The position numbers were made by a program, and so were the translations under genes. A stretch of 10,250 nt of DNA from assembly GCA_019307805.1 (NCBI GenBank), contig JAFDIX010000103.1:1-10250 (forward strand). Reading direction: 5' to 3'. The stretch is from Deltaproteobacteria bacterium (GTDB lineage: Bacteria > Desulfobacterota > DSM-4660 > Desulfatiglandales > HGW-15). Shown here one piece after another: positions 6,572 through 10,250 of this stretch. The notes beneath the pieces were generated by a model, which saw only the letters and a program-made list of their open reading frames with translations, was not told the origin of the DNA and did no database searches. Within the stretch, counting starts at the first letter, position 1. Each line of letters starts with the position of its first letter.

Positions 6572-9475
6572 ATGAAACTTCCTGATCTGGTCCATACCAT
6601 TCGAAATCATCCCGATATGGGGCCCGCCTTTGTGCATCACCGACACATCCCTCCAGTGAAGGCGATATTCGCACCGGATCCCGATTTTCCTTCCGAAATC
6701 CGGGGGGTCATTGGATCCCTCGGGATCAAAAAGCTGTATAAACACCAGGTGGAGGCCATCGGCCACATTCGGAAAGGCGCCCATGTGCTGGTCGCCACAC
6801 CCACGGCAAGTGGAAAGAGCCTTATCTACAACACCTGCGTATTGGAAGCGCTCCTGAAAAATGAACAGTCCAAGGCCCTCTATGTCTTTCCCCTGAAAGC
6901 CCTGGAACAGGATCAGCTCAAAAACCTCAACGGCCTGCTGAAGCACATAGAAACGAGAAAGGTGTCTGCCAGCATTTATGACGGCGACACCTCAGCCTAC
7001 AGACGCAAGCAGATCAGGAGCAGGATACCTGAGATTATCGTTACCAACCCGGATATGCTTCACCGGGGAATTTTGGCCCACCACCAGAGCTGGGAGAAGC
7101 TCTTCCAGAACCTTTCCTTTGTGGTCCTGGATGAAGTCCATACCTACCGGGGCATCTTCGGCTCTCACATGAACCAGGTCATCAAGAGATTGAAGCGGAT
7201 ATGCAGGCTCTACGGAGCAAACCCGCAGTTTATTCTTCTCTCCGCCACGGTGAGTAACCCGGGCACCTTTGGACAGAGTCTCATCGAGGAGGACATGGTG
7301 GTGGTGGATGCCGGTGGGTCTCCCAGGTCCGCACAACATGTCCTCTTCCTGAATCCCGAAACCAGCCCCAATTTTTCCGCAGCCACCCTTTTCGCCCGTT
7401 GTATCCAGGAAGGTTTTCGCACGATTGCATTTACCCAGTCCCGCAAGGTGACTGAACTCATCCATGTCTGGGTATCCCAGTTGACCCCCCGCCTCAGGAA
7501 GAAGGTCAGTTCCTACCGGGCGGGTTTTATGCCGGAGGAAAGGCGGGATATAGAAAGGCGGCTGGCGACCGGCGAGCTTCTGGGCGTTGTCTCCACCAGT
7601 GCCCTGGAGATGGGGATCGATATCGGATATCTCGATGTCTGTATCCTGGTAGGCTATCCCGGCACCATCATCAACACATGGCAGAGAGGAGGACGGGTGG
7701 GTCGCTCAGGCAGGGAATCCATGCTGATCCTGGTTGCCAAGCCGGACGCCCTGGATCAGTATTTCATCAAACATCCTGACGAACTCTTTGACAGGTCCTA
7801 CGAGGCTGCGGTGCTGGATCCCAACAACCCTTTCGTGACAGAGGCCCATCTCCCCTGTGCGGCTGCCGAGGAGCCCATCACTCTGGAAGACACCCGATAC
7901 TGGACAGGGGACCTGCAGGGGCGTCTTGACACCCTCGAATCGAACGGGCGCTTGACCCGGTCCGCAGAGGGGGTGCCGACCTGGTTTTCCACGAAACGCA
8001 ATCCCCACCTGGACGTCAATATCCGGTCCATTGGGGACAGCTATACCATTTTTGACAGTGGGACCGGCGAGGCCATAGGCACGGTGGACGGTTTCAGGGC
8101 CCTTACCGAATGTCACCCCGGTGCCGTCTACCTGCACCGGGCGGCACAGTACCTGGTGGATCAACTCATCCTGGACAAGAAGGACATTGTTGCCCACAGG
8201 ACCGAGCGCAAGTACTTCACCCGGGTTCGCACGGAGAAGGAAACGGAAATTCTCAAGGTCATCAGAAGCCGGCCCAGGGGACAATTCCTTGTGCGTGAGG
8301 GACATCTCAAGGTGACCGAGTGGGTGGTGGGATATGAAAAGAGGGCGCTCCCCGGGCAGGAGTTGATGGGTGTCTTCTCCCTTGATTTGCCTCCCCAGAC
8401 CTTTGAGACCATCGGTTTCTGGATCGAGTTGGAGCCTGCCATTGCCATGCTGATGGAGGAGAAGGGGCGGCACTTCATGGGAGGCATACATGCTGTTGAG
8501 CATGCCCTCATTGGCATCTTTCCCCTCTTTGCATTATGCGACAGAAATGATATCGGCGGTATCTCCCATACATACCATCCCCAGGTAGAAAAAGGGGCCA
8601 TCTTTATCTACGACGGCTATCCGGGCGGGGTCGGTCTTGCCCAGCGCGGCTTTGACATGATCATGGAGCTCCTGGAAAGGACCCTGGACCACATCAAAAA
8701 CTGTGAATGCGATGAGGGCTGTCCCTCCTGCATCCATTCCCCAAAGTGCGGCTCAGGAAACCGGCCCCTGGATAAAAAATCCGCTGTCCTGGTCCTGGAG
8801 TTTCTCCTTGGGCACATCCCCATTGACCGGTTTTCATCAAGGGAGGAGGAAATTGCACTGGAACCTCTGCCTGTGGAAAAAGAAAAACCCGAACCTGAGT
8901 CCCTTGCACCCAGAATCATCTATCTTGATCTGGAGACCCAGAAGTCTGCTAAGGAAGTGGGCGGCTGGAACAATACGCACCTCATGCGCGTCTCCGTGGG
9001 AGTCCTCTTTGACAGTCTTGAGGACCGCTTCTTCAGCTTCACCGAGGATGAGATGGATGATCTTCTTGCCCACCTCGAAAAGGCGGATCTCGTGGTAGGC
9101 TTTAATATCAAACGGTTTGACTATGGAGTCCTCAAGGCCTATACAAACAGGGATTTCAATGAATTGAACACCTTTGATATCCTGGAAGATGTCCACAGGC
9201 GCCTTGGTTTCCGCCTCGGACTGGACCATCTGGCCGGGGAAACCCTGGAAAAAAGAAAATCCGCAGACGGCCTGCAGGCCCTTGAGTGGTTCAAACAGGG
9301 TGAGATGGAAAAGCTGACCAAATACTGCACCCAGGATGTGGCTGTCACCCGGGACCTCTTTCTTCATGGACTCAAGGAAAAGCATCTCATCTACCGCACA
9401 AAGAGAGAGAAAAGAAGGGTCCGGTTACCCGTGGACTGGTCCCTCGAGGACATGCTCGACAACGGCTCCCCATGA
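6572..9475 (+). CDS. MrfA/YprA-type DEVH helicase fused to a C-terminal DEDD exonuclease domain, 967 aa
   Basis: Residues 1-750 form an SF2 helicase of the MrfA (YprA)/Hrq1 type: motif I ATPTASGKS (75-83), DEVH (187-190), SAT (224-226), TSALEMGIDIG (342-352) and motif VI QRGGRVGRSGR (371-381). A DUF1998-like C-terminal region carries HAVEHAL (640-646) and a CxCx3Cx2C cluster (Cys711, 713, 717, 720, with Cys726 nearby) that should bind metal. After a Glu/Pro-rich linker (about 756-780) comes an RNase H-fold exonuclease domain: YLDLET (Asp786, Glu788), GFNIKRFD (Asp850) and YCTQD (Tyr918, Asp922), all four DEDD acids with a Yx3D third motif. In B. subtilis, MrfA helicase and MrfB exonuclease are separate proteins that repair mitomycin C damage. 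I infer a one-chain unwinding-plus-degradation DNA repair enzyme. GGAAGAG (6562-6568) is the ribosome site, inside the preceding gene, so translation is probably coupled to the ABC-F gene. Confidence 0.93.
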   Translation: MKLPDLVHTIRNHPDMGPAFVHHRHIPPVKAIFAPDPDFPSEIRGVIGSLGIKKLYKHQVEAIGHIRKGAHVLVATPTASGKSLIYNTCVLEALLKNEQSKALYVFPLKALEQDQLKNLNGLLKHIETRKVSASIYDGDTSAYRRKQIRSRIPEIIVTNPDMLHRGILAHHQSWEKLFQNLSFVVLDEVHTYRGIFGSHMNQVIKRLKRICRLYGANPQFILLSATVSNPGTFGQSLIEEDMVVVDAGGSPRSAQHVLFLNPETSPNFSAATLFARCIQEGFRTIAFTQSRKVTELIHVWVSQLTPRLRKKVSSYRAGFMPEERRDIERRLATGELLGVVSTSALEMGIDIGYLDVCILVGYPGTIINTWQRGGRVGRSGRESMLILVAKPDALDQYFIKHPDELFDRSYEAAVLDPNNPFVTEAHLPCAAAEEPITLEDTRYWTGDLQGRLDTLESNGRLTRSAEGVPTWFSTKRNPHLDVNIRSIGDSYTIFDSGTGEAIGTVDGFRALTECHPGAVYLHRAAQYLVDQLILDKKDIVAHRTERKYFTRVRTEKETEILKVIRSRPRGQFLVREGHLKVTEWVVGYEKRALPGQELMGVFSLDLPPQTFETIGFWIELEPAIAMLMEEKGRHFMGGIHAVEHALIGIFPLFALCDRNDIGGISHTYHPQVEKGAIFIYDGYPGGVGLAQRGFDMIMELLERTLDHIKNCECDEGCPSCIHSPKCGSGNRPLDKKSAVLVLEFLLGHIPIDRFSSREEEIALEPLPVEKEKPEPESLAPRIIYLDLETQKSAKEVGGWNNTHLMRVSVGVLFDSLEDRFFSFTEDEMDDLLAHLEKADLVVGFNIKRFDYGVLKAYTNRDFNELNTFDILEDVHRRLGFRLGLDHLAGETLEKRKSADGLQALEWFKQGEMEKLTKYCTQDVAVTRDLFLHGLKEKHLIYRTKREKRRVRLPVDWSLEDMLDNGSP

Positions 9476-9500
9476 CGCTGTATGATATTTCCCTTTCCCT

Positions 9501-9540
9501 ATCCCATCCCCCCCTTTATTAAAGGGGGGCTGGGGGGATT
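9501..9540. repeat. C/G-rich palindromic repeat, possible terminator of the helicase operon
   Basis: CCCCCCTTT (9509-9517) pairs with AAAGGGGGG (9521-9529) across a 3-base loop. Outside that, ATCCC (9501-9505) can pair with GGGAT (9535-9539). The reverse strand reads AAATCCCCCC, AG, CCCCCCTTT, a layout I recognise as a dispersed palindromic intergenic element common in environmental bacterial genomes. It sits 25 bases after the helicase stop, and a T-rich stretch begins about 9 bases on (9548-9556), so it may also act as a transcription terminator. Only one copy is visible in the window. Confidence 0.6.
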
Positions 9541-9602
9541 TCGCGATTGTTTTATTACCCTCTTTTCATTTGCTGACTGCTGTCCGCTGAAAGCTTCTCA
9601 AA

Positions 9603-9983
9603 ATGACCTCTTTTGAATGCAAAATGTGCGGCACCTGCTGCTTTGGAGAAGGCGGCATCCTGGTTGGGAGTGATGAGCTCTCAAAAATTGCCGATTTTCT
9701 CGGCCTCACCCCGGAGTCCTTCCTCTCCATGTACTGTGAAACAAGAAACAGGAAGACGTATATAAAAACAGGCCATGATGGGTACTGCATCTTCTTTGAC
9801 AAGAAAAAGTCATGCCTGATCCATCCGGTCAAGCCCCACCCCTGTTCCCAGTGGCCCTATTACCCCGCCCTTTTGGAGGATGAGGAGAACTGGGAAATGG
9901 CCAAGGATGCCTGCCCCGGTCTGAAGTCGGGGAGTTCCTTTGAGGACTTTGTCCGGGAATCCAAGAAAACCGAGGATAAGTGA
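9603..9983 (+). CDS. YkgJ-family cysteine-cluster protein (putative Zn/Fe-chelating domain), 126 aa
   Basis: A small cytosolic protein opens with the hallmark ECKMCGTCC (Cys6, 9, 12, 13), the CxxCGxCC cluster of the YkgJ/UPF0153 family, thought to bind zinc or an iron-sulfur cluster. Further cysteines fit the family pattern: GYCIFFD (Cys62), CLIHPVKPHPCSQWPYYP (Cys71, Cys81) and ACPG (Cys104), so the metal-site set is complete. Length is typical. There is no membrane segment or signal peptide. No clear Shine-Dalgarno site precedes ATG 9603. The palindromic repeat separates it from the helicase gene, so it is probably transcribed apart from it. The function of the family is not established and context does not help. 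Confidence 0.88.
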   Translation: MTSFECKMCGTCCFGEGGILVGSDELSKIADFLGLTPESFLSMYCETRNRKTYIKTGHDGYCIFFDKKKSCLIHPVKPHPCSQWPYYPALLEDEENWEMAKDACPGLKSGSSFEDFVRESKKTEDK

Positions 9984-10062
9984 GGCCGATAAAGGGCACG
10001 GAGAGGTATTGGAGGACTGAAGTACTGGAATAACATTATCCTTTGTTTATTTGGAAATCCAA

Positions 10063-10182
10063 TCCTTTTCCTTTTTTTCGTGTACCTTCATTTCCATGCA
10101 TTCGTAATTGTTACCAGTCTGTATTCTTTTTTTTCACATTTTATATTTTTCGTGTTTTCTTTTTTTCGTGTCTTCGTGATTA
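10063..10182. repeat. Degenerate 8-base periodic repeat, (CACGAAGA)-type on the minus strand
   Basis: This gene-free, T-rich stretch has CGTG at 10079, 10151, 10167 and 10175 and CGTA at 10103. All five start at the same phase modulo 8. Octamers read in that phase, such as CATGCATT, CTGTATTC, CACATTTT, CGTGTTTT, CGTGTCTT and CGTGATTA, mostly start with C and end T-rich. On the minus strand the clearest end reads TAATCACGAAGACACGAA, a form resembling the ACACGAAG-type tandem octamers common in intergenic DNA of environmental bacteria. It lies in the 226-base gap (9984-10209) that otherwise holds nothing I can name. Confidence 0.55.
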
Positions 10183-10209
10183 AAACTTTAGTCACTTTGG
10201 AATACTTTC

Positions 10210-10250
10210 ATGCACCCCATCCTCCGAAATCTCATCGACATCATCTACCC
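10210..10250 (+). CDS. Start of a gene leaving the window, possibly comF-like
   Basis: ATG 10210 opens a frame, MHPILRNLIDIIYP if the last, incomplete codon is proline, that is still open at the window edge. The pattern of a short hydrophobic helix ending in I-Y-P resembles the start of ComF-type phosphoribosyltransferases, where L-D-L-x-Y/F-P-P precedes a zinc-binding cysteine pair. Only 13 complete codons are visible and no good Shine-Dalgarno site precedes them, so this is a tentative call. Confidence 0.35.
   Translation, partial: MHPILRNLIDIIY

Noticed and set aside
5774..6946. A 390-codon open frame on the minus strand
   Set aside because: It lies opposite the strongly supported ABC-F and helicase genes, has no recognisable domain, and is a shadow of their codon use. 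Similar long antisense frames at 5018-5773 and 7706-8503 are rejected for the same reason.
10051..10062. TTGGA-AA-TCCAA as a terminator after the YkgJ-like gene
   Set aside because: A 5-bp stem with a 2-base loop is too weak. The following T-rich run belongs to the periodic repeat region.
1..10250. CRISPR array, tRNA, rRNA, insertion sequence or prophage
   Set aside because: I found no regularly spaced long repeats, cloverleaf-like segments, transposase or integrase motifs. The only repeats are the 7-mer pair, the C/G palindrome and the octamer stretch.

Overview
This is a roughly 10 kb stretch of ordinary-looking bacterial chromosome with moderate-to-high GC and classical Shine-Dalgarno sites. 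It has no tRNA, rRNA, CRISPR, phage or transposase gene. The protein set (PurM, a Tat subunit, a YccU-like CoA-binding protein, an acyl-CoA ligase, an ABC-F protein, an MrfA-type helicase and a YkgJ-like protein) and the local sequence style suggest a deltaproteobacterium in the wide sense (Desulfobacterota). That is a judgement from general style and has not been tested against any database.

Layout. Positions 1-932 hold the 3' end of an unrecognised gene that is frameshifted by an exact 7-bp tandem duplication, an intact 92-aa membrane protein, and a 41-codon remnant of a PhnP-like metallo-beta-lactamase-fold gene that stops where the next promoter begins. Positions 942-2891 look like a rightward operon: promoter, purM, a tatA/B-like gene broken by a +1 frameshift at a G4 run, and a CoA-binding protein. 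The operon converges on, and overlaps by 38 bases, a leftward acyl-CoA synthetase gene (2854-4446). After a divergent promoter region of about 130 bases, an ABC-F ATPase gene (4580-6571) runs with no gap into a 967-aa helicase gene (6572-9475). A C/G-rich palindromic repeat follows. Then come a YkgJ-type cysteine-cluster protein (9603-9983), a T-rich stretch with a decayed octamer repeat, and the first codons of a gene that leaves the window, possibly comF.

The most interesting item is the 967-aa protein. An MrfA/YprA-type SF2 helicase with its DUF1998-like cysteine cluster is fused to a C-terminal DEDD exonuclease domain. Bacillus subtilis carries the corresponding activities on two proteins, MrfA and MrfB, which repair mitomycin C damage. 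The second theme is that three of the first five rightward genes are broken in three different ways. This means either real local gene decay or sequence/assembly errors in the first 2.4 kb. No wholly unknown multi-gene system is evident.
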